Assembly: GCA_010909165.1 (NCBI GenBank) | Contig: MU008165.1 | Coordinates: 1,736,001-1,800,000 of the forward strand | Length of the DNA stretch: 64,000 nucleotides | Source of the DNA: Anthoceros angustus | Lineage: Eukaryota > Streptophyta > Anthocerotopsida > Anthocerotales > Anthocerotaceae | Reading direction: 5' to 3' | In this document: piece by piece, positions 11,348 through 25,043 of the stretch | Numbering within the stretch: position 1 is the stretch's first letter | Layout: every line of letters begins with the position of its first letter | Made by a program: the position numbers and the translations under genes | Notes under the pieces: generated by a model | Seen by the model: the letters and a program-made list of their open reading frames with translations, nothing else | Told to the model about the DNA's origin: nothing | Database searches by the model: none

Positions 11348-11989
11348 CTTCCGACCCTACTTTCTCCGATCTCGACCAAAGATGACCGAAAACTCTGCCA
11401 CACAGCGCTTCCCTTCACCGGGCTCCCATTGCAGGTCTGCCTCATTCACTGAAGCCACCAAATATGACGTACATTACGAAAGTTGGCAAAGACACATACG
11501 CTGCAGGAATATGTTATATATTTTACATTCCTGATATATAATTCAATACAAGGTAATGTTCGATATTCAATAAACCTTTTCAAGGAAACATCGCTCAAGC
11601 GCATCAAGGCAAGAATAACCGGCTTGGAAAAAGACCATCTAGACATTGTTGAAAGACCAATACAAATCTATCGGACTGGTAAAAGGTGTTTTGAATGGAA
11701 GAAAGGTGAAAGATATAATTTTAAAAAATCTATATTATTTATATTTATTTATAAATAAATATAAGAATGTTATCGATATATGAACGGGAATGAAAAGAAA
11801 CTTTTATAATTTATTTTTTATTAATTTGTCTAGGTGGAGTAGTTGGTTGTTACTCTAATCTCACACAATACTCAGAGCTCCCCTCTTCAAACCCAAGCTC
11901 AAACATAAGGTCCAGCTAAAACTTACACTCAAACATAAGATTCAGACAATTTCATCAATGGGTGTGAGTATTGTATGAGCTTTATGTCT

Positions 11990-12750
11990 AAGCCTGAGTT
12001 TGAATCGAGGATGTCTAGTGTGTGAGGTTAGAGTGACAATCAATGACACCACTTAAACCACATAATGTTAATCAAGCCTTATGTCCGAATTCATCTGAGA
12101 ATTGGGGACTTTAGTGTGTGAGATTAGAGTGACAATCAATTACACCTCGTAGACCATACAATATTGCAAATACAATTAGTATCAATTTTGATATTTGAGC
12201 TCACGTATGAATTCGGGACTTTTAGTGTGTGAGATTAGAGTGACAATCAATTACACCACGGAGACTATACAATATGCAAACACAATCGGTGTTAGTTTTG
12301 ATATTTGAGCCCGAGTTTGAATTGGGGACTTGTACTATGCAAGATTAGAGTAGCAACCAATTACACCATATAGACCATACAATGTTGAGCCTTATGTCTA
12401 AGTTTGGCAACCAATTACACTGAGATGGGAGATGATATTTGAGCCCGAGTTGAGCTTTATATCTAAGTCTCTAGACCTCTGGTGTGTGAGATTAAAGTAA
12501 CAACTAATTTTAAGGTGGCGACCCCTACTTTGTGAGATTAAAGTAACACCTAATTTTAAATCGGCGACCTCTACTGTGTGAGATGAGAGTAAGAGCCAAT
12601 TTTGAACGAGGGGCCTTTGGTGTGTAAAATTGGAGTAACAGCCAATTTTGAATCGGTGACCTCTACTACGTAAGATGAGAGTAACTGTCAAATTTGAATG
12701 GGGGAGCTCTAGTGTGTGAGATCATAGTAACAACCAATTACACCTCCTAA
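11990..12750. repeat. Decayed tandem array with GTGTGAGATTAGAGT core
   Basis: About ten diverged copies of a core resembling GTGTGAGATTAGAGTGACAA followed by CAATTACACC or CAATTTTGAA. In the first part copies recur about every 110 bp (near 12019, 12115, 12226, 12338). In the second part they recur about every 45-48 bp (near 12480-12713). The shift in period suggests two expansion phases. No coding content. Confidence 0.75.
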
Positions 12751-15475
12751 ACTACACAACATGGAAAATGCAATGGGTGCAAGACACATTTTTCTTCAGT
12801 CCATATTCATTATCGGGAGAGCTGGGATCCTTCAAACACGCTAGGAGCAAGAAATTAAACTCTTATCCTTCATATCATACTCAACCTCCAAAGCATGCCG
12901 AGAGAAGGACACTAAACTCTATTCCTTCCTTCAAAGTGCTCACGCTGGAGCAGGAAAGTAGCTATTTTCCTCGACCATATTAAACCTCCAAAGCATGTCG
13001 TGAGGAGGATATTACACTTATTTTGGTGAATTTGATCGGGTATTTACACTCCATGCAGTTTAGAGGACCCCAAAGGATCGGAACCTCACAACAACAACCT
13101 TTTTTTGCGGGCAAGACAGCAAAGATCATATAAATTAGACGGCCCTATAGGGCTTCACAACCTTACAACAGTAGCTCTTATAAGATCACATATCAGGTAG
13201 GTCCACATGGCTTCAGAATAGAGGGAGACCATAAAGAGCCAGAGAAATTGGGGGTGGAAGGTACCCCATCCGAGTAGTGATAGGTCCAAAGGGTTGCTCA
13301 ACCCTAAAGTTCCAATGAACTCTTGGCTTATGACCGAGTACTGTGTCTTTATCCTTAGAATTAAATATTTAAAATTTTAATTTTTTTATACTGGATGATA
13401 CGTCTAGAATGATGAAAAACTTTTACTTCTACTTTTACTTCTAGCACACTTATTCGTGACAACCTAGCACACTTATTCTTAACTGCACAAGTGTTATACT
13501 ACGATGGAGACCTTGCAAAAAGAATTAAGTAATTATTTTCAGGAATTGAAAATCTAAAAAATATACCAAAAAGGGAAGAACGGATTCACATGTTTTCATA
13601 GAGAAAATAGGGTACTCATTCTGGGTTAGAAGAAATTATATATAGATATAGCTTTTGACGTAGAAACACTCGGAAGGTGGACCATCTCCTATTGTGTGGA
13701 AGAAGTGAGATGAGCTGCTACCGTCTTTGGCGCTGCCACTGTCATAATAAGTAGACAAGCAGCTCTGGGAATTTCCAGTCCATTACTTATGAATTTGGGA
13801 CACGTCGTGCCCCCAAACACAATAAAAGACAGCCGCTGCCATCCTGAAGATAGGACAAACTATCTGGATAATGAGTTGCCCAGAGTCCACAGCATATCCA
13901 TGTCTCGTAGCAAAGGATGCCTATTTCGGCCACTGAAGCACCCCAGTATGAGTTATCAAAAAGGGCATCTCAACCATATGGACTGACCACCTCATCAATA
14001 GCCTAAGCAAACTCGTGAAAGACTAGCAGACAAGGAAACATTCCATGCGTCGCTGGTCTTCGAAGGGTAGTACTAGTGTCGAAGTGACATGCAACTGTTC
14101 TCACAAATTCGAACAAAGCAAGTTGGTGTAGACCAAAGGCTCGCCACTCCGTCCAGAAGTATGAACCGGCGGATCAGCAAGTGGGAGGTCCATTATACTG
14201 AGTGATGGACTGAGCCCTCCATCTGTATGATGAGAAGGGGCCGGCCAACCAACCAACTTCAGGAGGCTGAAAAGCACAATAGCTCCAATCTGTACAAACA
14301 GTTGCATCATGTCCCATTTTCAGGATGTCGAAGGCCAACACAGTTTTGACATTTAGGGTCTGTTGCTAAACAGGCCCTGCGGACTCTGCTAGAGTTGATT
14401 GGCTCTTGCATAGATCTTCCTTTCTCCTCTTCAACACCTTCTGGGTTGTGTTGAAACCCCAGATGTGGCCTTGTGCCAGCAATAGTGCTTTGAAAGGGAC
14501 ACAAACAGGCTCTTTGAAAGGTTTCCGCGAGATAAAACAGGTAGAGGGAAGACCACCTCAGCTCCACCGTGGTGTTGCCCATCCTCTTCACCACCTGACC
14601 TAGCTAACTTAGCCTTCCAATCCTTCTCCTCTTCCTGCCTATTTGCCACCCGGACGTGCAGTCACACCTTTCATGCATGAACTTAGGTGAGTCTCCATAC
14701 CTGCAGTAGTCAGTCTCCTTGTAATCTGTGCAAATATCTTCTAGCACACTTATCCGTAACGTCGTCCAAATCTGGTATGAGACGAAGATCTGAGAGGCCT
14801 ATGAGCACCCCCATAATCCCTCAGAGAAAATTTTCATGTCCGAGAAGGTCTTCCCTTTCAGCCCATCATTCGCTCGCTTTAGCTCCTTCTCGAACTCGGT
14901 CTCCGTCTAATGCGTTGCGGTGACTTTGCTGTCGTTCTGCGCTGGTTACCCACCACCACTGCAGACTAGCCAGCTCCAGCTACATCATCAGCCTCGTCAC
15001 CAGTTCCATTCCTCACATTCCTGTTGGGCACCGACTTCTTGAAAGACATGCAAGCTGCCACCACCAGTAAACAAAGCGATCAGAACACATCACGGGTGCA
15101 CTCGAAGACAATCGCTGCCGTCGTAAACACATATTCTCAAGTTCCGGTGCCACCACGCTTAATCGCAGCTGGGCCTGCTCCTCCATTCTCGCTTTTGGCT
15201 CACGCAACCAGCCAGGCAGGCATTCACGGCTCCTGGCGGCTGCAAACGTCTCCAGCCAGAAATCCTCGCTGCGCCCGGCGGATTCCTTGCTTGGTGGCGG
15301 TCAGTTCCAGTCCAGATCACCTGCATCCTGCTTTTCCTTTTTGGTGATCTTATGATCGTCGAATTCCCCCGACCTTGCCTCGGGAGATCGAGGAAAGCTC
15401 GAGGGGCATGAGGATCATAAGACGAAGGAAATATATGCTGGGCGATACCACGCTCCGCAGAAGCATTTTATCGGG

Positions 15476-15485
15476 CTAGGGTTTT
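15476..15485 (+). promoter_or_regulatory. Telo-box-like motif upstream of eIF4A-III
   Basis: CTAGGGTTTT lies about 40 bp before the ATG at 15526. It contains TAGGGTTT, the complement of the plant telo-box AAACCCTA, a motif frequent near the start of translation and RNA-processing genes. Confidence 0.5.
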
Positions 15486-15525
15486 ATTTTCCCGCGAGGA
15501 GCTGTGTCGAGGAGCTTTTGTGCAG

Positions 15526-17580
15526 ATGGCGGCTGCGGGGGGCAGGAACCGCAACGCGAACAGGAATGGAGAGGAGGATGAAGATGAGACGATGGTGTTC
15601 GAGACCAGCTCGGGTGTGGAGGTGATCACCAGCTTTGATCAGATGGGGATCAAAGAGGAGCTGCTTCGAGGCATATATGCATACGGGTTTGAGAAGCCGT
15701 CTGCTATTCAGCAGCGGGCTGTGATTCCCATTATCCAGGGCAGGGATGCCATTGCGCAGGCGCAGTCTGGAACGGGGAAGACGTCTATGATTGCGCTGGC
15801 AGTTTGTCAAATGATCGAGACGACCACACGAGAGTGAGTTTAAAGGATACTGCTCATGGCTTCTGTGTTTGTTTTTCTGGGTCTTTTTCTGTGTATGCCA
15901 TGACAAAGGTGAGTTGTGAGCTCATTATCTCTGACAATCGGGACGACGCATGTATGTTTTATTTGTGTAGGGTTCAAGCCCTTATCCTGTCTCCAACCAG
16001 GGAGCTTGCTGCACAAACGGAGAAGGTGATTCTGGCCATTGGTGATTACATCAATGTTCAAGCTCATGCTTGCATTGGTGGTAAAAGCATCGGGGAAGAC
16101 ATCCGGAAACTGGAGTACGGCGTGCACGTGGTTTCAGGAACACCTGGAAGGGTTTATGACATGATCAAGAGGAGGACTCTGAGAACCAGAGCCATCAAGT
16201 TGCTTATCCTGGTGAGAGTTTCTCACTTTTGGCTTGAATGGAGCTGAGGACTCAGCGATTTGATGACCTCGGTTTAAACTGTTCCAGACTTTTTTTGTCA
16301 CTTGCAGGATGAATCCGATGAGATGTTGAGTAGGGGTTTTAAGGACCAAATTTATGATGTGTACCGATACCTGCCTCCCGATCTCCAGGTCTGTACTAAC
16401 CGCAAACGGATCCTTATGCTGTTGGTGTTTTACCTGGGTGCTTGAATCTCAAGTCTCAGGGTTTTTAATGTGTGGGCGTGTTTTTTTTGGGCAGGTGGTG
16501 CTGGTTTCTGCTACACTACCACATGAAATATTGGAGATGACGAATAAGTTCATGACTGATCCAGTCCGCATCCTCGTGAAGCGTGATGAGTTGACACTCG
16601 AGGTTTGATCCCTATGACCTCTTTTATCCTTGTGCATCTTTGTGTGGGCGGACGTAGAAATTCTTCTTGATGCCTTTCTCATTTCTGCAGTATTATGAGA
16701 AACGCATATGAAATCAGGTCTGTCACTTACGACTGCAGTGCGTCTTTGGCAGGGTATCAAGCAATTCTTTGTAGCAGTTGAGCGAGAGGAATGGAAATTT
16801 GACACGTTGTGTGATCTCTATGACACCCTCACCATCACACAAGCCGTTATTTTCTGCAACACAAAAAGAAAGGTTGGTTATTCTCACGGAACTGCTTTCC
16901 TGCCTTGCCTGTTGTCTGCTTGTAGCCCAGCATAATTTATGCATGCATATTATTAAACTTGATCTTGTGTATGTCAGGTTGATTGGTTGACAGAGAAGAT
17001 GAGGAGCAACAACTTCACCGTATCTTCCATGCATGGGGACATGCCACAGAAAGAGCGGGACGCTATTATGGCTGAATTTCGTTCAGGCACAACCCGTGTA
17101 TTGATCACAACAGATGTTTGGGCTCGTGGCCTTGATGTGCAGCAGGTAAGAAGTGATTTAGTCACCTCCATGTTGTATGGCAATAGGAACTGGCAGTTTG
17201 GGACTGGAGGTTGGTACGAGCGACTGACTCGGTTGTTGTAAAATTAGGTCTCACTTGTGATCAACTATGACCTGCCTAACAATCGTGAGCTTTATATTCA
17301 CCGTATTGGACGATCAGGCCGTTTTGGTCGTAAGGTACCCAGATTTGTTGCTGCCCTCTTGTCTGAGCTGCTGCCGTGTTGGTTGAAAAGAAGGAGCTGC
17401 TTCTTGCTTTTTTCACAAAATATTCTTTCAAGGAGAGCTTAACACTATCATTACTGGTGGGTGTAGGGTGTGGCCATTAATTTCGTTCGTAGTGACGACA
17501 TCAGGATTCTCCGCGACATTGAGCAGTATTACAGTACTCAAATAGATGAGATGCCTATGAACGTTGCCGACCTCATCTAG
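15526..17580 (+). CDS. EIF4A3: eIF4A-III, exon-junction-complex DEAD-box RNA helicase
   Basis: Eight exons, 15526-15833, 15971-16211, 16308-16388, 16495-16602, 16753-16872, 16978-17145, 17248-17334 and 17467-17580, join in frame to 408 residues, the length I recall for plant eIF4A-III. Motifs in order: Q motif ([15 protein letters not shown]), [38 protein letters not shown] (plant eIF4A-III has DESD rather than DEAD), [30 protein letters not shown] and [13 protein letters not shown]. The C-terminus NVADLI and the segment [10 protein letters not shown] separate it from translation eIF4A. It clamps RNA in the nuclear exon-junction complex, linking splicing to export and decay. Nothing is broken. 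Confidence 0.97.
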
Positions 17581-20500
17581 GTTGTATCCCGCGGATGGAT
17601 ACTTTGGGTATGTATCCATTTTGACTGACTTCTAGCTTTTTGGGAGCAGAACCTCGGAGAAGGGCTTTTGTCACCCTGGTTGTGCGCACGGTAGTGATGT
17701 GTACTATACTGTAGCTTTGGTGATAGAAAAATCTATGTTCTCACCATTAGTTCTTCTTTTCTTTCCTGAGTTGTTCTCTGTTGCATTGCGAGGGAAGCTT
17801 TGAGTCGTTGATTCTGTTTTCCATCCTTCTCACTCACTTAAACTATCCGGCCTGTGGGCCATCGATGACTGTTTGTGACTGGATTTTTCAACAAAACAGT
17901 TACGGACCTCAAATTATTCCCGTCCTCCCAGCACAGCAGAACACAGCATCAGGCAGGGCTTGCACGCCTCATATGATCTCTGTCAGCCACCAGCTCCACG
18001 GCCACCACCTCGATGGCCGGGACTTTGAAGAAATGGTCTTCCTCCAAAAGGTCCCCTGGCCTCTTTCTCCCTGGATCCCCTGACCTGGTGCATATCATTG
18101 GACAGTAGCAGCGTGATGAGCCCAAGGAGGCGGACTCGGAACTGGGGGGTGGCCTGAATTCCTCATTCGGCCTTGGCTCACGGCTCGCACCTCGTGGAAG
18201 CAGCTGGCTGGGAGATTGCTCTGGTCTGGGGGCATCGGCACAGCTTTCGAAAGTGTTAGGCGACACCAACGAACCAGTCTTGAGATCAGCGGGACATTTC
18301 ACCTTACCATATCCACTTCTTTCCTTTTGTAATCGATTGGCACTTCATACCAAGCCATTTGAGGCGAGCAGTGTCCTCAGTACTTGCACTGGTTCACAGA
18401 TTCTCTTCCTGTGCTCAGGGAGTCCACAGCCAGAGAAGTCCTGCATCCTCTTCTTATTCTTGTGCTGCAGAACGTGGCCGAGCACATTGCCCGGTAGTTT
18501 GGTAAGGCTGGACGGAATCCCGTCCCTGATCTGTCCCCCTCGCCTCCCCCGCCCCAACTCCCTCGATCAAGAGCCGCGTCGCCTTTAACTGGGACAATTC
18601 ACCACGTTAGGCGTTGATCGATTGTCCTGTGGATACGTGATCTTCCCGTTGTCGACCTACTGATACTACAGACTTGGCCAAAGCAGTCCCGACTCGCCAG
18701 CGTGCAAAGGCATTCCAGAAAGTTCGATTCCTCTCAGAGATTTAATGGGAATTCTCTGCTTCCAGACGGCGGAGAAGGAAAAAACGAGAGAGCCCCAGCT
18801 GCTGTCTGCTGATGACCCCAGCAGCCAGGCTTGTATGAGGGGCTGAATGAGAACAATGCCCTTCTCCGGGATCCTCCAGTACAACCTAGTACTACGTGAA
18901 GAGGACGATACTGACATTGTTGACGAAGATGAGCATAAAGGCGAGTCGGACGACGACGAGGGTGGTTTGGGGGTTACCTCAGGCGCAGGTGAACGAACTC
19001 CACAACGAGGTTCACTTTTCACTTTCAAGCTCCCGGCCTCGATGGAACTGGCCACCTTTCTCTTGTAGCGAAGTCCATCCTCGCCACCTTTCGCTGCGTG
19101 ATGGCTTTGTCACAGTGGAGAGGTTTTTGATGCTGCGGAAAATGCTGCTCAACCGGGCTCATCGGAGCGCCGTGCGGGGAGGTATTGGCACGCTCTTTCG
19201 GATTCTGTTAATGATGAACGAGGAGCAGGCTCGGGTCCCTACCGTTTTTGAGTGGCTACTCGTCCTGAAAGCGGAGGTGGAGAGACTCGAGGCCGACGCA
19301 CACCCTCTCGAATGTGCTGCCATGATTATGAGTCAATAGCACTTGTGGTTGCGCCTTGGAGATACCGTCGATTATGTTGGAGTTCTGCAAAATGCTTTCG
19401 ATCCGAATAAGGACCTTGTGCAGGAATTCTGCAAAATGCTTTACATCCGAATCTTGGCTTGGAGGAGATTGTGTACAACAATGTTTGATTCTTTTAAGAG
19501 ACTGCTGGGGCAAAGATGTGTAATTTGATGGCAGAATCTCATGCCAAAGACCATAGTCTGTATAACGTTGTTTTGTCCCACCCTTCTCTCCCCCTTTTTG
19601 CAGGTCTCGGTCTCTTATGTGTGGAATTAGTCTAGATGTTTTGCTATTGGGAAGTCAACCGATTGTTCGAAACTTGGAAACTTGAGGCAATAGTACAATT
19701 TTACAGCACATGACTTTTGGAGAGTCTTGGAAGCATTAGGGTTGTGGGTAGTCTTAGAGCACCCTAGAGGAATTTTACACAGTCTCAAAGCACATAGAGG
19801 ATTTTCACATAATCTTACAGTCTCAAAGCACATAGAGGATTTTCACACAATCTTACAGCAGCTTGAGGATTTTACACTGTCTTATAACTCCAAGATTTTG
19901 GACAATTTAGATAGTCTTATAACACTAGGATTTTCGATAGTCTTACCACACAATGCTGATTCTGCATTTGAAGACTGCTTGAATTATCGCTTGATCGGAG
20001 CTCTCCAGACGTAGCAGGAATTGGATGCATACCAATTTCGATATAAGGTCCCGATAACCATCCATATGCATTTGCCTTTTTTGCGTCCTTCCATCATCCA
20101 TCATGAAACAACATACACATCCTATTGCTGCTGCTGCGCCTATCCATTCATATTCACATTTTATGGCATTCATTTTCAGATCTCCTTTTCATACACTGGC
20201 TAAGCCTTGCATCCCGTTCACATTCACCAATACCCTGCAATGGGAGAGTATCGGGTCCCTTATATTATCACACCCCCTTTCAAAGCTTGTACTTACATGT
20301 TTTTGCCAAAGCTTCTTTGTCGGTCCTTCGTATGCACGGATGGAGTTTCAAACCACAGAAATATCATTAAAAACACCATTGGTCGTCCCTCAGAAGGCGA
20401 GCCATACTCCTTCGAGCGAGTTCTTAAGCGCAACACATTTTTCAATAAACTTGAACTTTGTAGGAGAAGAGTAGGCTACCTTTCTATTTTGGAACACCAA

Positions 20501-22376
20501 TGAATTAGCTCAAACATCCATTTAGTATGGATGCACAATCTCAAGCAAATATTAGAATTAGACCTTGTTACTATAAACAAATGCTCATCTCACAATAAGA
20601 AAAGAGAGGGGTAGATGCGCCATGGAGACACGTGAGAAGATTGTATAGATGTATCAATAGGCTAAATGAGAAGTAGGTCAGTAAGCCTATGTCACAATTC
20701 TACCTACGTCGTCATCGTCATCTGTTGTAGCCTCCTTTTATCTTCAATGTTGGCTTGTTTACCTAAGGTAGTACCCTTGTCTTACTCTAGTGTAATGTCC
20801 TTGTCTTGCTCGTTAGGTTGGTAGTCCTCTTCCTCGCACCTCATCATATTCAGTTTTCTAATTTAGTTTTTATATGTTATAGATAAAAACAAAAATTAAT
20901 CTCAAAAATCTCTTAATTTAGATCAGTAACTTCCATATACTATATAAGGGCCCATATAAAGGACAGGTACAAGTCTTGTATCGTGTGTATCTTGTCCTTT
21001 GCTAAGAGAACTATTATTTTTCATCTTAGCAAACTATTATTTTTCACTTAGTTCTGTGTTGTTATTTCTCACTTATGTTATATAGTCTATTAGGTATGTA
21101 CTGCAATACCCAATTCACAAATTGCCAAATATCGCGCTTATCGTACAGATGTACGGGGAACGGATCGCAGCTAGGATCGGTTTGGCCTGCTCCTATTGGA
21201 CCAACTCCGAAGGGAGATGAGCTTTGCGTGGGGGCCAAGCATCCGTGGAGTCCAAACCCTTGGGGAACTCCGGCAGCGGGTTGGTAAAGCGGTTGAGCCA
21301 AAGCCTTGACCACGGCTTGGCTTGGCCTGCGATCGACGCACAACAGCAACAAGGCGGTTCCTCCTTCCTTCCCGGAGAAACGGGACGGAGCCATAACATG
21401 CCTGCAGCACCTGCAAGACAGCACTGGACAGAAGGGAGAATAAATTGCCTAAAGGCATAGTATTGAGGCGGCGAATATCTCCAGGAAGCCGACATACAGT
21501 GAAATTCATGCTCCTCTGCCACACGCTGTGAGCCCCACCAGGCGTCAACAGGTCTCATCAGTGCTGCAGTGCAACACAAGAACACGGGGCAGCTCAACTC
21601 GACGGAAAGATCTGCGAAAGAGGAAAGATATCTCCTTCCTATACTCTATTTCATCTACATGGACCAGCGGTGACGAATCACAAGCGCAAGAGCGTGCATG
21701 CGCAGGGTTGGTCGCCTACTCTGACCAGTGGTTGCCTTTAGGGTTGAAGGGAGAGGGGCAACAACAGGTGGTTGGTGGTTGGACAGGTTAGCTCCCTTTC
21801 GGCAGCTTCGCCACACGCCCTCGATTTTGTCGTGCTTCCCGCCATCTCCCCTCCGCCCTGTCCTCTTGTCCACGCCTTGCTGCCGGGAATACAGAGCTCC
21901 TGGTTCTGTCTCCGGTATTCAGGCACAGGCAGCTTGCACCCAACATTCCTCTTTCAGCTGGTGTTTTGGGCTTTGGAGATCGCTCTGATCGAGGCGGTTG
22001 AGATTGCAGGCCCCCGGGCCTTGGTTCCTGTGAGTTGCTACTGCTTTCTGTCGGATTCGGGATTCGAAGGACGGAGTGTGGGGTGCTCGTGTTGGTTGTG
22101 TGCCTGTCGTCTATTTCTGTCCCAAATTCCGACTTTGCCGGTTCTTGTTGTGTGGACGCATTCTTCGGGTCTCGTTTTTGATCTGGTGGCGGAGCGAGTG
22201 CCTCGGTGTTTCTACCTGGACTTTGGGCGAGTGTGTGGACAGCTTTCTCCCTTCAGCTTGCTGGGAAACCAGATCGGTGTGTGGTCGGTGTTTAGGTGGA
22301 GGTAGAGGGTCTGGTCGGAGTCTGTGGGTTGTAGAGGGTTTGTTCTGACAGGAGGTTTGCTGGGCCTGCGGCAGAT
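17581..22376. other. Gene-poor interval between eIF4A-III and pyruvate kinase
   Basis: I support no gene. Two open stretches on the plus strand (18847-19068, acidic, and 18896-19339, containing LRDGFVTVERFLMLRKMLLN) may be relics, but neither resembles a family I know. A small tandem repeat lies at about 19.75-19.9 kb. The last few hundred bases should contain the pyruvate kinase promoter and 5' UTR. Confidence 0.45.
19781..19860. repeat. Two tandem copies of a 39-bp unit
   Basis: The unit begins AGTCTCAAAGCACATAGAGG, continues ATTTTCACA and ends AATCTTAC. It occurs twice back to back with one visible change. Shorter diverged versions (GAGGATTTTACAC, ATAGTCTTA) flank it from about 19740 to 19950. 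Confidence 0.75.
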
Positions 22377-25043
22377 ATGGCGCACGCCATGAGGGCGAGT
22401 ACAATGTCTGTTGCTTCTCCATCTTGCATGCGTGGGGAGATTACAGGTCATGAGAGGGCGGGGTCTTCCTCGTCCTTCCACAGCAGCACTGCTGTTTCCT
22501 TCCGCAGGGCGGTGCCCATCAGGGTTCTGCCCCAGTTCCAGGTTCGCAGCAGTGCGCTCATCGGGGATTCTGGGAGGCTGCATGAGAGGGCGTCGGCGAA
22601 GCAGGGGAGAATTAAGCAGAATAGCGCCTCTGACAGAGATGCTCTGCGGGCGAACGTGATCGCGGAGTACAGAGATAGTGCCACTGGGGAGGGAGTATCA
22701 GGGGTTCTGGAGCCGGAATTTGCTGTTGAAAATGGTGCTGCAGCGGTGGCGACGAACGGAGCTTCCGGCGTGCCGAGGGCCTCGAAGGAAAAAGTGGAGA
22801 TAGTGGCACCTACCCCGCCATCAGGGATTGAGATTGATCATGTGACTGAGGCTGAATTGAAGGAGAACGGTTTCAGGAGTACAAGGAGGACGAAGCTAGT
22901 CTGTACCATTGGTGAGATGGACTGCTGGTTGCTTTATGTGTAGGACGTCATTTTGTGATGGTCCTTGTTGCCTCTGTAAGCTTGGCGTGTCTACGGCTGT
23001 TGATTCCCTGACCTGTCTGGTGGTCAGGCCCGGCTTGCTGTGAGTTCGACCAGTTGGAAGCACTAGCCATGGGAGGAATGAACGTGGCTAGGATCAACAT
23101 GTGCCATGGCACGAGAGAGTGGCATAAGTCTGTGATTAAGAATATACGGAAGCTGAACGCTGAGAAAGGGTACTGTGTAGCATTGATGATGGACACGGAG
23201 GGCAGTGAGATTCACATGGGTGATCTTGGTGGTGCACCATCTACTAAGGCGGAGGTGAGTTTCTGTTTTCGTACTGTTTCATATTGTGGTAGCTCAAGCA
23301 GTTGAAGTGGGCCTCAGTTTGCGCTGCACTGCAAATGGTGGTTGAGCAGGATGGTGAAATATGGACCTTCACTGTGCGGACCTTCGTGGATGCCCCACCT
23401 GAGAGGACCTTGCAGGTCAACTACGACGGTTTTGCTGAGGGTAAGTGTGGCTGTAGCTCCAGGAGGTTGGTAAATTGGATGCAAAGACTGATATCTTACC
23501 TTGTAATTTGATGGGTTCAGATGTGAAGATGGGTGATGAGATTGTCGTGGATGGTGGAATGGTGCGCTTTGAAGTGCTTGAAAAGATTGGACCTGATGTT
23601 AGATGCAAGTGCATTGATCCGGGGCTGTTGCTCCCTCGGGCAAACCTGACGTTCTGGAGGGAGGGAAAGCTTGTTAGGGAACGAAATGCTATGCTTCCGA
23701 CCATATCATCGAAGGCAAGTAGTCTGAGCAAGGACACTTCCGGAGTATAGTGCCAGTTGGTTTGTTGTCATCGAAGGCAGAGGAGAAGAATTTATCTTGC
23801 TCTGGTTTTCTTGCAGGACTGGATTGACATTGACTTCGGCATCTCTGAGGGTGTCGATTTTATCGCGATTTCATTTGTGAAATCTCCTGATGTTATTAAG
23901 CACCTGAAGAGCTACATCTCAGCTCGAGCTCCTGATGGGTAAGAGCAATTGACATTGATGCAGGGCAGTCACTTGAAGTCAGTGAGGGGGGGACTAACAT
24001 GATGTGGATCTGGTTGCAGATGCATTGGCGTGTTTGCTAAAATAGAAAGCAGTGATTCGCTGAGAAATCTTCATGAGATCATCCAGGTTTCAGACGGGGC
24101 CATGGTAGCCCGTGGAGATCTGGGTGCACAAATTCCACTGGAGCAGGTTCCTTCTGTACAGCAGGAGGTTGTGACCTTGTGCAGGCAGTTGAACAAACCT
24201 GTAATAGTGGCTTCCCAACTTCTGGAGTCCATGATCGAGTACCCAACACCAACCAGGGCTGAGGTGAGTTTTTTCTGCGCCAGTAGGTTCTACTGTGGTA
24301 GCTCCACTGGTCAATGAAGGGATACCCTTCCTACCTGGATCTTTTCAGCAGCTGGCATGGGTTGTTTCAGGTTGCGGATATATCTGAGGCTGTAAGGCAA
24401 CGAGCTGATGCGCTGATGCTATCTGGCGAGTCTGCTATGGGTCTGTATCCTGAGAAAGCTCTTAGCGTTTTACGGACAGTGAGTCTGAGAATTGAGCGAT
24501 GGTGTCGTGAAGAGAAGCACCACCAGTCAATGCGCCTACCAGAGGTCTCCAAGGCCCTTCCTGAACGGATCTCTGAAGAAATATGCAATTCTGCTGCACT
24601 CATGGGTGAGTTTTACAGCGTGTCAAAATTTTCCTGTGTAGTGGAACGAAGGTACATGCGTTCGATCATGACTTGTTTAATTTTACATGATGCCTCACAC
24701 TCAGAGCGTCCATGTCTTTCATGCAGCCAACAAACTTGAAGCAGATGCCATCTTTGTGTACACTCGGAAGGGGTATATGGCATCGCTTCTTTCAAGATGT
24801 CGACCTGACTGTCCTATTTTTGCTTTCACCGACTCGAAGAATCTCAGGCAACACCTCAACCTTCAATGGGGTCTCATCCCGTTTCGGCTGGCTTTCTCAG
24901 ACGACATGGAGACCAATCTTCGCAGAACTTTTGCCTTGCTCAAGGCAAGGGGAATGATGAAGACGGGAGAACTCGTTGTTGCAGTGTCAGACATCTCAAC
25001 TTCAGATATGCTTCAGTCCATTCAGGTCCGCAGGATTCCTTGA
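22377..25043 (+). CDS. PKP1: Plastidial pyruvate kinase alpha subunit
   Basis: Eight exons, 22377-22911, 23028-23254, 23350-23440, 23521-23714, 23817-23938, 24020-24263, 24371-24605 and 24727-25043, give 654 residues. The first 150 or so are Ser/Arg/Ala-rich and fit a chloroplast transit peptide plus linker. The catalytic body has [94 protein letters not shown] and [26 protein letters not shown] and the inserted [11 protein letters not shown] identify the alpha form, which pairs with beta subunits to make pyruvate and ATP for plastid fatty-acid synthesis. Intron 4 has a GC donor (AAG|GCAAGT at 23715) and a normal AG acceptor. Frame is intact. Confidence 0.96.

Larger units (their letters stand above)
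11348..15525. other. AT-rich repetitive intergenic region
   Basis: No gene is supported. The first half is strongly AT-rich, with a decayed tandem array at about 11.9-12.75 kb. A short direct repeat beginning CTTCTAGCACACTTAT occurs near 13431 and 14730. An imperfect inverted repeat with TCTTATGATC / GATCATAAGA arms lies at 15349-15422, just upstream of eIF4A-III. Confidence 0.6.

Noticed and set aside
18847-19339. Two overlapping plus-strand ORFs, one acidic, one with LRDGFVTVERFLMLRKML
   Set aside because: Some protein-like character, but no joinable splice sites with matching phase and no family recognised; kept only as possible relics.
21772-22305. 177-codon ORF upstream of pyruvate kinase
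   Set aside because: It begins at a GTG codon, is hydrophobic by composition and lies in the probable promoter and 5' UTR; no family similarity.
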